64,000 nt of DNA from Polaromonas sp. YR568 (GCF_900116715.1 NZ_FPBM01000003.1:456522-520521), one strand, 5' to 3'; positions 52,150 through 61,289 are shown, numbered from the stretch's first letter. Made by a program: numbers and translations. The notes: generated from the sequence alone by a model not told the origin.

Positions 52150-52713
52150 TCAGGGGGTGCATAGATCAACCGGGTTGTTAATCAGCCGGGTCCGTCCGGA
52201 CATCGTGACGCAGACACGGCGTTGCTGGTTGGAGGAAAGTGACTGGGAATTGAAAGTGAACTGCGAAGCGCCTGACCGCATCAGGCCGGTAGGCAGGAAC
52301 ACCAGCTTTCGGAAGACGTTTTGCTCGATGCCACCGGTGTCGGTGACAGTGCCCTGCACACGCAGCAACACGTCGCTGGCAGTTGAACCAGAGTTCATCT
52401 GGCTATTGCCATCGCGGTCAACGAACACAATCCAGCCGGACTCCCAACCTGTTCCGCTGCCGGCACAGGTGGGCTGATTGCTGGCTGCCGCATCAACGCT
52501 GCGGCAGATCACCACCGGTGTACCCCGCTTGATGGCTTCTGAGCGCGCAAGGTTGATGGCGCTTATAAAACTGTTCAGCTGACCGGCCACCGCATTGCGC
52601 TCCAGGAAATTGCGCATCATGGGAAGTCCAATGCTGAGCAATATGGCGCCGACTGTGACGGTCACCATCAACTCGATCATGGTGAAACCACGCGAAAACG
52701 ACAACCTGGACAT
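52150..52713 (-). CDS. fimT: FimT/GspH-type pseudopilin
   Basis: 187 residues. Leader MSRLSFSRG then FTMIELMVTVTVGAILLSIGLP (Gly-1, Phe+1, Glu+5); AINLARSEAIKRGTPVVICRS and GWESGWIVFVDRDGN are GspH/FimT domain signatures. It is the first gene of the minor pilin operon. No good Shine-Dalgarno is seen before ATG 52713. Confidence 0.92.
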   Translation of the reverse strand: MSRLSFSRGFTMIELMVTVTVGAILLSIGLPMMRNFLERNAVAGQLNSFISAINLARSEAIKRGTPVVICRSVDAAASNQPTCAGSGTGWESGWIVFVDRDGNSQMNSGSTASDVLLRVQGTVTDTGGIEQNVFRKLVFLPTGLMRSGASQFTFNSQSLSSNQQRRVCVTMSGRTRLINNPVDLCTP

Positions 52714-53198
52714 GCAGCTAGCTATGAATTAGGAAAACACTGACGTGGAGATCTCAGAACCGGCGACGAAAAGTTTCGTGCGATCTGCGAAATGCATGAG
52801 ACTGACTTTGGTGTGCGGCCCATGCATCGCTTAAGTTGATCGCGCGAGTTACTAATTACCCGGCGCCAATTCTCTCGTCCAATTCACAAGCGAATTGTCA
52901 ACAATAGTCAAGTCCGCGAGACTGGTGGAGATCGGAATCACCCATCTCCACAACACACCGCGGCTAAACGTCAGCCATTGTTGGACGTTGCGGCAAATAC
53001 AGATCCACGCCACACATTTGTCGATGCAAGTGGGTGTCCATGAACCCTTGGGGCGATCCCAAAAACGGCGAGCTACAGCCCGAACAGAAGGCAGGCGAAT
53101 AGCACTGACATGGGTGCCTTCGCGCCAGTAAAGGCGGACAGGCCAGAAGAGATTACGGCCTCTGTCTCCAGCAGAGGTGGTCGCCAGCTAATAGGTGA
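52714..53198. other. 485-bp intergenic region upstream of fimT
   Basis: No gene I can support. A 78-codon frame (52895-53131, +) and a start-less open frame on the minus strand have no recognisable protein features. The base composition is more AT-rich than its neighbours near 52840-52920. It presumably contains the pilus operon promoter, but I cannot place -10/-35 or -24/-12 boxes with confidence. Confidence 0.5.
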
Positions 53199-53624
53199 CT
53201 ACTTCGCTATCGCGCGAGCAGCTTCAGCCTTGCGCTTGGCTTCGTCGGCCTTTTGTTGAAGCTCCTGGGCTTCTTTCTCTGCCTCCTTGGCCTTGGCCTC
53301 CTTATCGGAGGCATTGCCGCCAGCCAGCGCATTGCCGGCCATGGTGCCGGCAACTGCGCCCACGGCGACTGCGCCCATAGTGCCCATCAAGCCGGGTCCA
53401 CGGGCAGCGGGTGCAGCCGCAGCGGCCGGAGCTGCGGTAACGGCGGGTGCGGCAGCGGGCGCCGGGGCCTTGGCTGCTGGAGCGACCGGGGCATTGCCGG
53501 CTCGGGCGGCCGGCATCGTTCTGCCTCCACTTCCCATTCGCTTGGCGAATGCAAGCGAAGGCAGGGCCAGCGAAGCGATAGTCAGGGCGATCACAGATGT
53601 GGTGGTGCGAAAAGAAGTGTTCAC
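53199..53624 (-). CDS. exported Ala-rich glycine-zipper protein
   Basis: 141 residues from GTG 53624 (GGGAA upstream), where the signal peptide VNTSFRTTTSVIALTIASLA begins (cleavage after AFA). The mature protein has a low-complexity Ala/Pro region, a glycine-zipper stretch GLMGTMGAVAVGAVAGTMAG (about residues 80-100) that could insert in a membrane, and a Lys/Glu/Ala coiled-coil tail. No function recognised. It lies 70 nt downstream of the zinc-ribbon gene. Confidence 0.7.
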   Translation of the reverse strand: MNTSFRTTTSVIALTIASLALPSLAFAKRMGSGGRTMPAARAGNAPVAPAAKAPAPAAAPAVTAAPAAAAAPAARGPGLMGTMGAVAVGAVAGTMAGNALAGGNASDKEAKAKEAEKEAQELQQKADEAKRKAEAARAIAK

Positions 53625-53694
53625 GAATTTCCCGAAGTAAAAATGAATAAGAAGGAAGACTGGGCCATCCGGCTCACTCGGCCGGGCGTCTGCC

Positions 53695-53964
53695 TCAGTC
53701 GAATATTTCACTGAGCCACGATTTGGGCTTGCGCCTGCCATAACCCGTGTTGTGGCGGTAGTCTGAATCCTGAAAGTCAGGTCGCCGTGCCGGTTGCTGA
53801 TATGCCGGTTGCTGCGCCGGTGCGGCGGCCACGTCGCGCGCTATGAGCTTGTCCAACTCACCACGGTCCAGCCATACACCGCGGCATTGAGGGCAGTAAT
53901 CGATTTCAACGCCTTGGCGCTCCGTCATGACCAGTGTGACGTCGTTGCAATGAGGGCATTTCAT
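53695..53964 (-). CDS. zf-TFIIB-type zinc-ribbon protein
   Basis: 89 residues. CPHCNDVTLVMTERQGVEIDYCPQCRGVWLDRGELDKLI is the zf-TFIIB (COG3809) domain with two CPxC pairs. The C-terminal half is Gln/Pro/Tyr-rich and disordered, ending in KSWLSEIFD. It lies 15 nt downstream of the Bax-inhibitor-like gene; the pair likely forms an operon. Function unknown. Confidence 0.88.
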   Translation of the reverse strand: MKCPHCNDVTLVMTERQGVEIDYCPQCRGVWLDRGELDKLIARDVAAAPAQQPAYQQPARRPDFQDSDYRHNTGYGRRKPKSWLSEIFD

Positions 53965-53979
53965 GAGTTTCTCCTTGAA

Positions 53980-54660
53980 TTAGTCGTTGCTGCCGCCGAA
54001 GCCGAAGAGGCTCAACAGGCTGGTAAAAAGATTGAACAGGGAAACGAAGAGGCTTACGGTGGCCAAGACGTAATTGGTCTCGCCGCCGTTCACGATGCGG
54101 CTGGTTTCAAACAGGATCATTCCTGCCGACAGCAGTGCCACCACGGCCGACACGGCCAGCGCCAGCGCCGGCATCTGCAGGAACATCGCCGCCAGGCCCG
54201 CCAGAATCGCGATCACCATGCCGGCGAACAGGAAACCGCCCATGAAGCTGAAGTCACGCCGTGTGGCCAATACCCAGCCGGACAAGGTCAGGAAAGTCAC
54301 GCCCGTCGTGCCAAGCGCCAGTGCGATGGTCTGCGCTCCGCCTGGCAGGGCCAAATGCATAGCCAGCAAAGGGCCAAGCGTGTAGCCCATAAAGCCGGTG
54401 AGAGCGAAAACCGCCGGGACGGCCCAGCCGCTGTTCTGCACCTTATGGATGAGGAACAGCAATCCGAAATATCCGGCCAGCGTAATGATCAACCCAGGGG
54501 CCGGCAGCTTGAGGAAGACACTCAACGCGGCCATCGCGGCGCTGAACAACAGCGTCATGGACAGCAAGGCATAGGTGTTACGGAGCACCCTGTGCTTTGC
54601 AAGGCCTGCGCCCCAGCCGGAGCCGGCGGTTTGAGGTGAGAGAACTAATGGTCGATTCAT
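53980..54660 (-). CDS. Bax inhibitor-1 / YccA-family membrane protein
   Basis: 226 residues from ATG 54660 (AAAGG upstream). Seven hydrophobic helices; VLRNTYALLSMTLLFSAAMAALS at the start and LFETSRIVNGGETNYVLATVSLFVSLFNLFTSLLSL at the end match the YccA/BI-1 family, thought to act as leak channels or FtsH modulators. It is divergent from the LysR-type gene at 54773. Confidence 0.92.
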   Translation of the reverse strand: MNRPLVLSPQTAGSGWGAGLAKHRVLRNTYALLSMTLLFSAAMAALSVFLKLPAPGLIITLAGYFGLLFLIHKVQNSGWAVPAVFALTGFMGYTLGPLLAMHLALPGGAQTIALALGTTGVTFLTLSGWVLATRRDFSFMGGFLFAGMVIAILAGLAAMFLQMPALALAVSAVVALLSAGMILFETSRIVNGGETNYVLATVSLFVSLFNLFTSLLSLFGFGGSND

Positions 54661-54772
54661 GGTGTGCCTTTCTTGAGTCGCAGAAGATCCGCGGTAGTGA
54701 ATACAGAATAGGGCTTCCATTCACCAATAAAAAGCAGAAAATGGCTGATCTACCATCCCGTAAAAACTGACT

Positions 54773-55654
54773 ATGAGTCTCGCATTCAACTATCGGCATT
54801 TGTACTATTTCTGGGTCGTTGCGAAGGAAGGCGGCATGTCGCACGCGGCGGCGCGGCTGGACATGGCGGTGCAGACCATCAGCGCCCAGGTACGGGAACT
54901 GGAGCGGGACTTGGGATGCCAGCTGCTCAAACCCGCTGGGCGTGGCCTGGCGCTGACCGAAGCAGGCGACGTTGCCTTGCAGCAGGCCGAGCAAATCTTC
55001 CAGTTGGGCGAAGCGCTACCTGAATTGGTACGCAATGCCGCTCAGGTCAAATCAGTTCGGCTTACGGTAGGCATTGCAGACGGCCTGCCCAAGCTGGTGG
55101 TGCAGCGCCTGCTTCAGCCGGTGCTGGGCACGCCCGACCTGAGGCTCGTGTGCCACGAGGGTGAAATGGCCGACCTTCTGGCCGACCTGGCCATGCATCG
55201 GCTGGATGTTGTGCTCTCTGACCACCCCGCACCGTTCAATCCACATCTGAAGGTGCACAACCATTCCCTGGGCACTTCAGGTATGGGGTGGTACGCATCG
55301 CAGCGTTGGTGGAAGGCGGCTCAAAAAGATTTCCCGGCGTCATTAGGCAAGGTGCCGGTATTGCTGCCAACTTCACATTCCATCGTGCGCGGGCCACTGG
55401 ACCAGTGGCTTACCCAGCACGGGCTGCGCCCGCGAGTTGTTGGAGAGTTTGAGGACAGCGCCCTGCTGGAAACATTCGGTGGCAGCGGGCTGGGCGTTTT
55501 TCCGGCTGCGCTGTCGGTACAAGATGACCTCATGAAGCGCCATCAAGTCAGGTTGCTGGGTCCTTGTGAAGGTGTAGATGAAAACTACTATGCCATCAGC
55601 ACGGAGCGCAAAGTGAAGCACCCCGTGATCCAGCAATTGCTCATCCCCCACTGA
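54773..55654 (+). CDS. nhaR: LysR-family regulator, NhaR-like
   Basis: 293 residues. The N-terminus NYRHLYYFWVVAKEGGMSHAAARLDMAVQTISAQVRELERDLGCQLLKPAGRGL is characteristic of NhaR, the Na+/H+-responsive activator. The C-terminal YYAISTERKVKHPVIQQLL also matches. No nhaA is present in the window; its visible partner is the divergent Bax-inhibitor-like gene across 112 bp. Confidence 0.8.
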   Translation: MSLAFNYRHLYYFWVVAKEGGMSHAAARLDMAVQTISAQVRELERDLGCQLLKPAGRGLALTEAGDVALQQAEQIFQLGEALPELVRNAAQVKSVRLTVGIADGLPKLVVQRLLQPVLGTPDLRLVCHEGEMADLLADLAMHRLDVVLSDHPAPFNPHLKVHNHSLGTSGMGWYASQRWWKAAQKDFPASLGKVPVLLPTSHSIVRGPLDQWLTQHGLRPRVVGEFEDSALLETFGGSGLGVFPAALSVQDDLMKRHQVRLLGPCEGVDENYYAISTERKVKHPVIQQLLIPH

Positions 55655-55732
55655 TTTGCGAGGCGCGCCATTCAGTCCGCATGAGCGCTGCTTTGCGCTG
55701 CCGCATGTCTATAGCGAGCTGGCGAGATGCCG

Positions 55733-55776
55733 CGTCACCGGCACGTCACCGGCACGTCACCGGCACGTCACCGGCC
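55733..55776. repeat. four 11-bp tandem repeats
   Basis: CGTCACCGGCA repeats three times exactly and once with the last base changed (CGTCACCGGCC), between nhaR and the permease gene, ending 20 nt before the permease stop codon (55797). Confidence 0.85.
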
Positions 55777-55796
55777 CGTGAGCGGCTTCGTGGTGG

Positions 55797-56597
55797 TCAA
55801 TGTATGGGCCGGCCGAGCCGTTGGCTCATTCTTGATATGAAGTAGTTCACCAGGCAGTACAACACTGCTACAACAAGGTATACGGGTACCAGCGCGTGGT
55901 AGTTGGCGATTAGCACCTTGGCGTTCTGCATCAGTTCGCCGTAGGTGACGACATAGCCGAAGGTGGTGTCTTTGACCACGATGACCAGTTGCGCGACCAG
56001 TGCCGGGACGATGTAGCGCAAGGCTTGAGGAAAGACGACGGAGAAGAATACCTGTGCCTCGGTCAACCCCAGGCTTCGCGCAGCGTCGGTCTGGCCGCGG
56101 GGGACGGCCAGCACGCCCGCGCGGTAGACCTCGGCCACCACTGCGGCGATGCTGAGCCCGACGGGCAAGGTCAACATCCAGTAGGTACTCAGCTTGATCC
56201 CGGCCGACGGAAGCACCAGAAAACACACGTAGATGAGCAGCAGCGTCGGCACGCCACGCAGGAATTCGATGACCGCGATGCTGGGCCACCGCGCCAGCCG
56301 CAGCCGCGACATGCGGCCCAACAGCAGAACCAAGCCGAGGACCAGCGCGATGACGGCGGCCGTTGCCGCCGATGCGAGCGTGCCAAGCAGGCCCTTGGCC
56401 AGGAAGCCCCAGGTCGTGGTCCAGGCGAAGATTTTCCAGAGCCGCGCGTCGAGCTGGCCTGCGGCATGGAACCGGTACAGGATGCCTGCGGCCACTACGA
56501 GCAATACAACCGCGACGGCCGCGCTCACAGCCCGGGTGACGGCCCGGGCACTGGGGCTCGGAGCACCAAAGAGAATGTCTTCCAGCGCGCGGCTCAT
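55797..56597 (-). CDS. amino-acid ABC transporter permease (HisM/GltK type)
   Basis: 266 residues with about six membrane helices. LRGVPTLLLIYVCFLVLP and the EAA loop EVYRAGVLAVPRGQTDAARSLGLTEAQVFFSVVFPQALRYIVPAL are family hallmarks. The start overlaps the other permease's stop (ATGA). It is the last gene of the set, and no ATPase gene follows. Confidence 0.9.
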   Translation of the reverse strand: MSRALEDILFGAPSPSARAVTRAVSAAVAVVLLVVAAGILYRFHAAGQLDARLWKIFAWTTTWGFLAKGLLGTLASAATAAVIALVLGLVLLLGRMSRLRLARWPSIAVIEFLRGVPTLLLIYVCFLVLPSAGIKLSTYWMLTLPVGLSIAAVVAEVYRAGVLAVPRGQTDAARSLGLTEAQVFFSVVFPQALRYIVPALVAQLVIVVKDTTFGYVVTYGELMQNAKVLIANYHALVPVYLVVAVLYCLVNYFISRMSQRLGRPIH

Positions 56598-57256
56598 CGC
56601 AGTATCCGCATCTTCTTTTCAAGGATGGCGCCGGCCCAGGCGATGAGCAGGCCCGATACCAGGTACATCGCAGCAGCCACCGCGAACGCGGACATGCCGG
56701 CGGCGGAGTCATTGGCGATCTTGGCCACAAGCGCGGTGAGTTCGCGGCCCGGAAGCGGAACCTGCGAAGCCAGCGAGGTCGACAACATCAGCGCAATGAG
56801 CAGCGAGGTCATCGGCTGCACCACCGCGCGCAGCGCCTGAGGCAACACCACCGCAGTGATGACGCGTATCGGACGCATGCCCAGGCTGAGTGCGGCCTCC
56901 GCCTGGCCACCGGCGACGGTGTTGATGCCGGTGCGCAGGTAGTCCGCCGTGAACGCGGAACACACCAGCGTCAATGTCAGGATCACGCTGGGCTCATAGT
57001 CGATCAGGACGTTGAGATCGGGCAGCGCGAACACGATGAAGATCAGCAGCGCAACGCTGGGAATGTTGCGGAAGATCTCGACGTAGACGGTCAACACGAA
57101 GCGCAGCGGCCGCAACGGCAGAAGCCGGAGCACCGTCACGACCGTGCCCAGCACGAAGCCGGCGACAAACGAGATGGCTGTGAGCTTCCAGGTCAGCAAA
57201 AGGGCCTGCCCGAAGGCAGGCCCGTAGCTGGCCAGGAGACTGGAGACACTGCCCAT
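56594..57256 (-). CDS. amino-acid ABC transporter permease (HisQ/GltJ type)
   Basis: 220 residues. EIFRNIPSVALLIFIVFALP and the EAA loop GINTVAGGQAEAALSLGMRPIRVITAVVLPQALRAVVQP are typical of polar-amino-acid permeases. It starts 3 nt after the binding-protein stop and pairs with the downstream permease. Confidence 0.9.
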   Translation of the reverse strand: MGSVSSLLASYGPAFGQALLLTWKLTAISFVAGFVLGTVVTVLRLLPLRPLRFVLTVYVEIFRNIPSVALLIFIVFALPDLNVLIDYEPSVILTLTLVCSAFTADYLRTGINTVAGGQAEAALSLGMRPIRVITAVVLPQALRAVVQPMTSLLIALMLSTSLASQVPLPGRELTALVAKIANDSAAGMSAFAVAAAMYLVSGLLIAWAGAILEKKMRILR

Positions 57257-57259
57257 TGT

Positions 57260-58162
57260 TTAAGGCAGGGCGGGCGGCGTCGGAACAGCAGTGTTGCCGG
57301 TGCGTTGTCCGATGGAGACCGTCCACAGCTTGCCCCAGGTGCCGTCGGCTTCGATCTTCTTCAGGAAGGCATTGATGAAGGCCACACCGTCGGAGCCCTT
57401 GGGCAGGCCGACGCCGTAGGGGTCCTGCGCACCAAAGGGCGCGCCGGCCAGTTGCGCGTCTCCGGTGCCAAGGCTCAGGACGTTGAGCAGCAGTGTGTGA
57501 TCGGTCACGTAGGCGTCCACACGTCCCTGGCGCAGTGCGTCGAGGGCTTCCTGATGTGTCTGGAACTCTTGCACGGTAGCTTTGGGCGCGAACTGCGCCA
57601 GGATCGCGGGGCCCGTAGATCCGGCCTGCGTGGCGGTCTTCTTGCCGGCGAGATCGTTGTATGACTGGATCGCCTTGTTGTTCGACTTGACCAACACGCC
57701 AGCCTGTGAGGTGTAGTAAGGACCGGCGAAGGAGATTTTCTCAGCGCGGGCGGGGTTGATGGAGTAGGTGGCGAACACGATGTCCACCTGGTCGTTGATG
57801 AGCACCTGTTCGCGTGTGGACGAGTTCACCTGCGTGAACTGGAACTTGGACCCGTCGCCCAGAATGTAGCGCGTGATGAGCTGGGCCAGACCCGCGTCGA
57901 AACCGCGGATCTTGCCGTCCTTCTCATTGAGCAAGGAGAAAAGATTCGAGGTTTGGGTACCGCCCAGGCGCAGCGTGCCGGCCTTCTTGATCTTGCTGGC
58001 CCAGGTGCTCGAAGCGATGGTCGCAGCGTCAGCAACGGGGCCCTGGGCGATCAGCGCATCAAACGCCGGCGCATTGATGGGCGTGCCTTGCGCGAAAAGC
58101 GGCGCACCGGCAACGATAGTCAGTGCGACCACGGTGGATTTCAGGACGGATTGGATGGACAT
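57260..58162 (-). CDS. amino-acid ABC transporter binding protein (SBP_bac_3)
   Basis: 300 residues from ATG 58162 (AGAGGA upstream); the longer frame to 58366 runs through a pseudogene remnant and is spurious. The signal peptide MSIQSVLKSTVVALTIVAG ends near LFA-QG. GGTQTSNLFSLLNEKDGKIRGFDAGLAQLITRYIL and DQVDIVFATYSINPARAEKISFAGPYY are diagnostic for polar-amino-acid binding proteins (glutamate/aspartate-like). Confidence 0.9.
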   Translation of the reverse strand: MSIQSVLKSTVVALTIVAGAPLFAQGTPINAPAFDALIAQGPVADAATIASSTWASKIKKAGTLRLGGTQTSNLFSLLNEKDGKIRGFDAGLAQLITRYILGDGSKFQFTQVNSSTREQVLINDQVDIVFATYSINPARAEKISFAGPYYTSQAGVLVKSNNKAIQSYNDLAGKKTATQAGSTGPAILAQFAPKATVQEFQTHQEALDALRQGRVDAYVTDHTLLLNVLSLGTGDAQLAGAPFGAQDPYGVGLPKGSDGVAFINAFLKKIEADGTWGKLWTVSIGQRTGNTAVPTPPALP

Positions 58163-58254
58163 GCATTCCTCTTGGATGGTGGGTGATGCAAACGAATATA
58201 TAGAAGTCGATATAGCGGTTTTGGAATATGCATACTGCTTTCCTGGCCCTTCGA

Positions 58255-58325
58255 CTCCCGGGCCTACCGATACGCCTGTCTTCGCCAGCGTGACAAGCAG
58301 TGCGGACGAAGGGAAAGAGATGGAC
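58255..58325 (+). pseudogene. fragment of an SDR dehydrogenase gene
   Basis: On the + strand this stretch translates to PGPTDTPVFASVTSSADEGKEM, closely matching PGPVDTPVFTTVTSNADEAKAM of the SDR at 38224-38290; the DNA also aligns at roughly 80%. No other part of an SDR is present. It lies directly upstream of the binding-protein gene, within what should be its promoter region. Confidence 0.75.
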
Positions 58326-58437
58326 ACGTCTGAGGCATCGGTCTGCTGAAAAAGTCTGATTGGCATAGTGTCCGCTTCTGGCCGAAAGCTTTCATCTTAC
58401 GGACGGCTGTAATGGGCCCAGAGGAGTCGTTCACGGC

Positions 58438-58920
58438 TCAATGAACCCGCAGCACCTCAAACTGCTGTCGGATTGCAGCGACCTGTATCGACACATCATC
58501 ACCCTCGCATTTGCCCAGCATGGCCATGCCCAAAGGGGCTTCCATGCTGATGACCTGAACCAGCTGAGTCCCGCTTCCCAACTGCATGCTGCCCCCATCC
58601 GGGCCGAGAAAGAGCTGTTGCTGCTTGTCGTCGGAATCGACCAGGCAGACCAGCGCTCCGAGCTGTATCCCTTTACTGGCGTCGTAGGGACGCGGGCGGA
58701 ATTGGTGCCACTTGGCCATCGCCTGGCGGATGGCTTCGGCGCGCCGAACTTGGCCGGTGGCCAGGTAGGCGGCTTCGAGTCCCAATGTGTCGTATTTGTT
58801 TTCGGCGATATTTTCTGCGTGGGTCGCCGTTTCGTGTGCCACCCGCACTGCATCTTCGGCTTGCAGCAGGTCTTCGGCGAGCCGTTTCAGCACCTGCTGT
58901 TGCAGCGAGAATTTATTCAT
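58438..58920 (-). CDS. GreA/GreB-like C-terminal domain protein
   Basis: 160 residues from ATG 58920. The N-terminal helical part (residues 1-75) resembles the Gre coiled coil; the C-terminal GIQLGALVCLVDSDDKQQQLFLGPDGGSMQL and VQVISMEAPLGMAMLGKCEGDDVSIQV form the FKBP-like domain of Gre/Rnk proteins. The acidic tip of a true GreA cannot be recognised with certainty. It may modulate RNA polymerase through the secondary channel. Confidence 0.75.
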   Translation of the reverse strand: MNKFSLQQQVLKRLAEDLLQAEDAVRVAHETATHAENIAENKYDTLGLEAAYLATGQVRRAEAIRQAMAKWHQFRPRPYDASKGIQLGALVCLVDSDDKQQQLFLGPDGGSMQLGSGTQLVQVISMEAPLGMAMLGKCEGDDVSIQVAAIRQQFEVLRVH

Positions 58921-59341
58921 GACGGAAGGTAGACCTCTCAAACAAGCCGGGAAGGTCTTAATTATGAAGGGCTCCTCCAGCCGTCGACCCGATTGCACTT
59001 TCGGCAGTGCACCGTCAACGTTTATTCTTGCCGCCTATGAGTTCTCCTCCAAGCCAATAAACCTGGCGGCTACGCTGCGCGGCATGAAATGCCGCGCAAA
59101 TCCGTCACTCAACAGTGACGGATTTCGCCAGGTTTCGGGAGGGCTTGTGTGGCCACGTAACTTCGCTGCGCGAAGTAAGTGTCCACCAAACCCCGCAGCG
59201 CTATTGCGCACCGTGACTGTCATTCGACAGTCACAGACTTTGCCAAGTTACGGGTGGGGAGGGTTTGTGTGGCCGCATAACTTCGCTTCGCGAAGTGAGC
59301 GTCCACCAAACCTCGCAGTGCGCTGACGCGCACCGTGACTG
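58921..59341. other. 421-bp region holding fossil copies of the glmS 3' end
   Basis: No gene. From 59076 on it is packed with hairpins and two extra copies of the glmS tail (see repeat entry). The part 58921-59075 shows nothing recognisable. The nearest genes on both sides are on the minus strand, so glmS transcripts read into the repeats. Confidence 0.8.
59076..59098. terminator. strong hairpin at the far end of the glmS-tail repeats
   Basis: TGCGCGGCAT (59076-59085) and ATGCCGCGCA (59089-59098) form a perfect 10-bp stem with a 3-nt loop, directly beyond the last glmS-tail copy in the direction of glmS transcription. There is no T-tract, but it is the best candidate for the glmS transcript end. 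Confidence 0.5.
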
Positions 59342-59374
59342 TCATTCGACAGTCACGCTCTTTGCTAGATTGCG
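59105..59374 (-). repeat. three copies of the glmS C-terminal coding end
   Basis: Reading the minus strand, [10 protein letters not shown] plus TGA stop occurs at the true glmS end (59342-59374), at 59220-59252 and at 59105-59137. Between the copies are about 80-90 bp with a shared CTTCGC-GCGAAG hairpin, CCACACAA and GGTTTGGTGGAC elements. In the distal copy nine of ten codons differ from glmS, all synonymously (including AGC to TCC for Ser). In the middle copy four differ, all synonymously. Confidence 0.9.
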
Positions 59375-61192
59375 GGGTTTGTCCACATCCGTCCCCCGCG
59401 CCACAGCCGTGTGATACGCCAGCAACTGCAGCGGCACCACATGCAGCAGCGGGCTGAGTGCGCCGTAGTGTTCAGGCATGCGGATCACATGCAAACCCTC
59501 GCCGCTTTCGATGTGGCTGTCGGCGTCGGCCAGTACGTAGAGGACGCCGCCGCGGGCGCGGACTTCCTGCATATTGCTTTTGAGTTTTTCGAGCAGTGCG
59601 TCGTTGGGGGCGACGGTGACGACGGGCATTTCGCTGGTGACGAGGGCCAGGGGGCCGTGTTTGAGTTCACCTGCGGGGTAAGCCTCTGCGTGGATGTAGC
59701 TGATCTCTTTGAGCTTGAGGGCGCCTTCGAGGGCGATGGGGTAATGCAGGCCGCGGCCGAGGAAAAGTGCGTTTTCCATCTTGGCGAAGTCTTCGGCCCA
59801 GCTGATGACTTGCGGCTCCAGCGCCAGCACGGCTTGCAGGGCTGCGGGCAGGTGGCGCATGGCTTTGAGGTGGCCAGCCTCTTCTTCGTCTGTGAGCTTG
59901 CCTTTGCTTTGGGCCAGGGCTAGGGTGAGCAGGAAGAGGCCTGCGAGTTGGGTGGTGAAGGCCTTGGTGGATGCAACGCCAATCTCCACGCCCGCGCGCG
60001 TGATGTAGGCGAGCTTGCATTCGCGCACCATGGCGGACGTTGACACGTTGCAGATGGTGAGGGTTTGCGTCATGCCCAGGCTTTGCGCGTGGCGCAGCGC
60101 GGCCAGGGTGTCGGCCGTCTCACCGCTTTGGGTGATGGTGACGACGAGCGACTTGGGGTTGGGCACCGAGGTGCGGTAGCGGTATTCGCTGGCCACTTCG
60201 ACTTGTGTGGGGATGCCGGCAATCGACTCGAGCCAGTACTTGGCGGCGCAGCCGCTGTAGTAGCTGGTGCCGCAGGCCAGGATGAGGACGGAGTCGATGT
60301 CTTTGAAGACGCGGAAGGCCTCGTCGCCAAACAGCTCGGGGACTATGCCTTCAACACCTTCGAGCGTGTCGGCAATGGCGCGCGGCTGCTCAAAAATTTC
60401 TTTTTGCATGTAGTGGCGGTAGGGGCCCAGCTCGGCCGCGCCGCTGTGGGCCTGCACGGTTTTGACGTCGCGCTGCGCGGGCTTGCCGTCTTTGCCGACG
60501 ATCCAGTATTTACCAAGCTGGATGTCGACCATGTCGCCTTCTTCAAGGTAGACGATCTGGTCGGTCACGCCGGCCAGCGCCATCGCGTCGCTGGCGAGGA
60601 AGTTCTCGGTCTTGTCTTTGCCCACACCCAGAATCAGTGGCGAGCCGGCGCGCGCGCCGACGACGCGGTGCGGCTCGTCTTTGCAGAAGGCGGCAATCGC
60701 ATAAGCGCCGTGCAGTTGCGCCACGGTGGCTTTCAGGGCTTCAAACAAATCGCCGTCGTAGAGGCTGTCGAGCAGGTGCACGATGACTTCGGTGTCGGTC
60801 TGGCTGTCGAAGACATAACCCTTGGCCTTCAGGCCGGCGCGCAGCTCTTCGTAGTTTTCGATGATGCCGTTGTGCACCAGCGCAACCTTGCCGGGCTTGG
60901 CTTGCGATGCGGCGCCGCTGCCGTGGCTGAAGTGCGGGTGGGCGTTGTGCACGGCCGGCGCGCCGTGGGTGGCCCAGCGGGTGTGGGCAATGCCGGTGCC
61001 GCCTTCGAGCTTGTCGGTGGCGACCTGCTCTTGCAGCTCGGCCACGCGCGAGGTGCTGCGTGCGCGCTTGAGGCCACCGGCATACACCGCGACGCCGCAG
61101 GAGTCATAACCGCGGTACTCCAGCCGCTGCAGGCCCTGCACCAGGATGGGAACGATATTTCGTGTCGAAACGGAAGCAACGATGCCGCACAT
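59342..61192 (-). CDS. glmS: glutamine-fructose-6-phosphate aminotransferase
   Basis: 616 residues from ATG 61192 (AGGAGACC upstream), so that Cys2 becomes the N-terminal nucleophile (MCGIVASVS). Glutaminase domain: [15 protein letters not shown] and [17 protein letters not shown]. Two SIS domains: [38 protein letters not shown] and [41 protein letters not shown]. It makes glucosamine-6-phosphate for the cell wall. The C-terminus [13 protein letters not shown] is normal, but its coding end is repeated downstream. Confidence 0.97.
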   Translation of the reverse strand: MCGIVASVSTRNIVPILVQGLQRLEYRGYDSCGVAVYAGGLKRARSTSRVAELQEQVATDKLEGGTGIAHTRWATHGAPAVHNAHPHFSHGSGAASQAKPGKVALVHNGIIENYEELRAGLKAKGYVFDSQTDTEVIVHLLDSLYDGDLFEALKATVAQLHGAYAIAAFCKDEPHRVVGARAGSPLILGVGKDKTENFLASDAMALAGVTDQIVYLEEGDMVDIQLGKYWIVGKDGKPAQRDVKTVQAHSGAAELGPYRHYMQKEIFEQPRAIADTLEGVEGIVPELFGDEAFRVFKDIDSVLILACGTSYYSGCAAKYWLESIAGIPTQVEVASEYRYRTSVPNPKSLVVTITQSGETADTLAALRHAQSLGMTQTLTICNVSTSAMVRECKLAYITRAGVEIGVASTKAFTTQLAGLFLLTLALAQSKGKLTDEEEAGHLKAMRHLPAALQAVLALEPQVISWAEDFAKMENALFLGRGLHYPIALEGALKLKEISYIHAEAYPAGELKHGPLALVTSEMPVVTVAPNDALLEKLKSNMQEVRARGGVLYVLADADSHIESGEGLHVIRMPEHYGALSPLLHVVPLQLLAYHTAVARGTDVDKPRNLAKSVTVE

Positions 61193-61289
61193 AGAAAGGT
61201 CTCCTGAAATCAATGAATTGACGCAATGGAGGGATGCTACGTGCTTGCTATTTTGTTATGTGATTGATTTTTGTTTGATTTTGGAATTT

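Noticed and set aside
52895..53131. Possible 78-residue gene upstream of fimT
   Set aside because: No Shine-Dalgarno, no recognisable motif and no coding-like composition; left as intergenic.
59342..59384. glmS ribozyme or classical attTn7 insertion
   Set aside because: The glmS ribozyme is a 5' element of Firmicutes and nothing like it precedes glmS here. No Tn7 ends or tns genes are present, only the tail copies.
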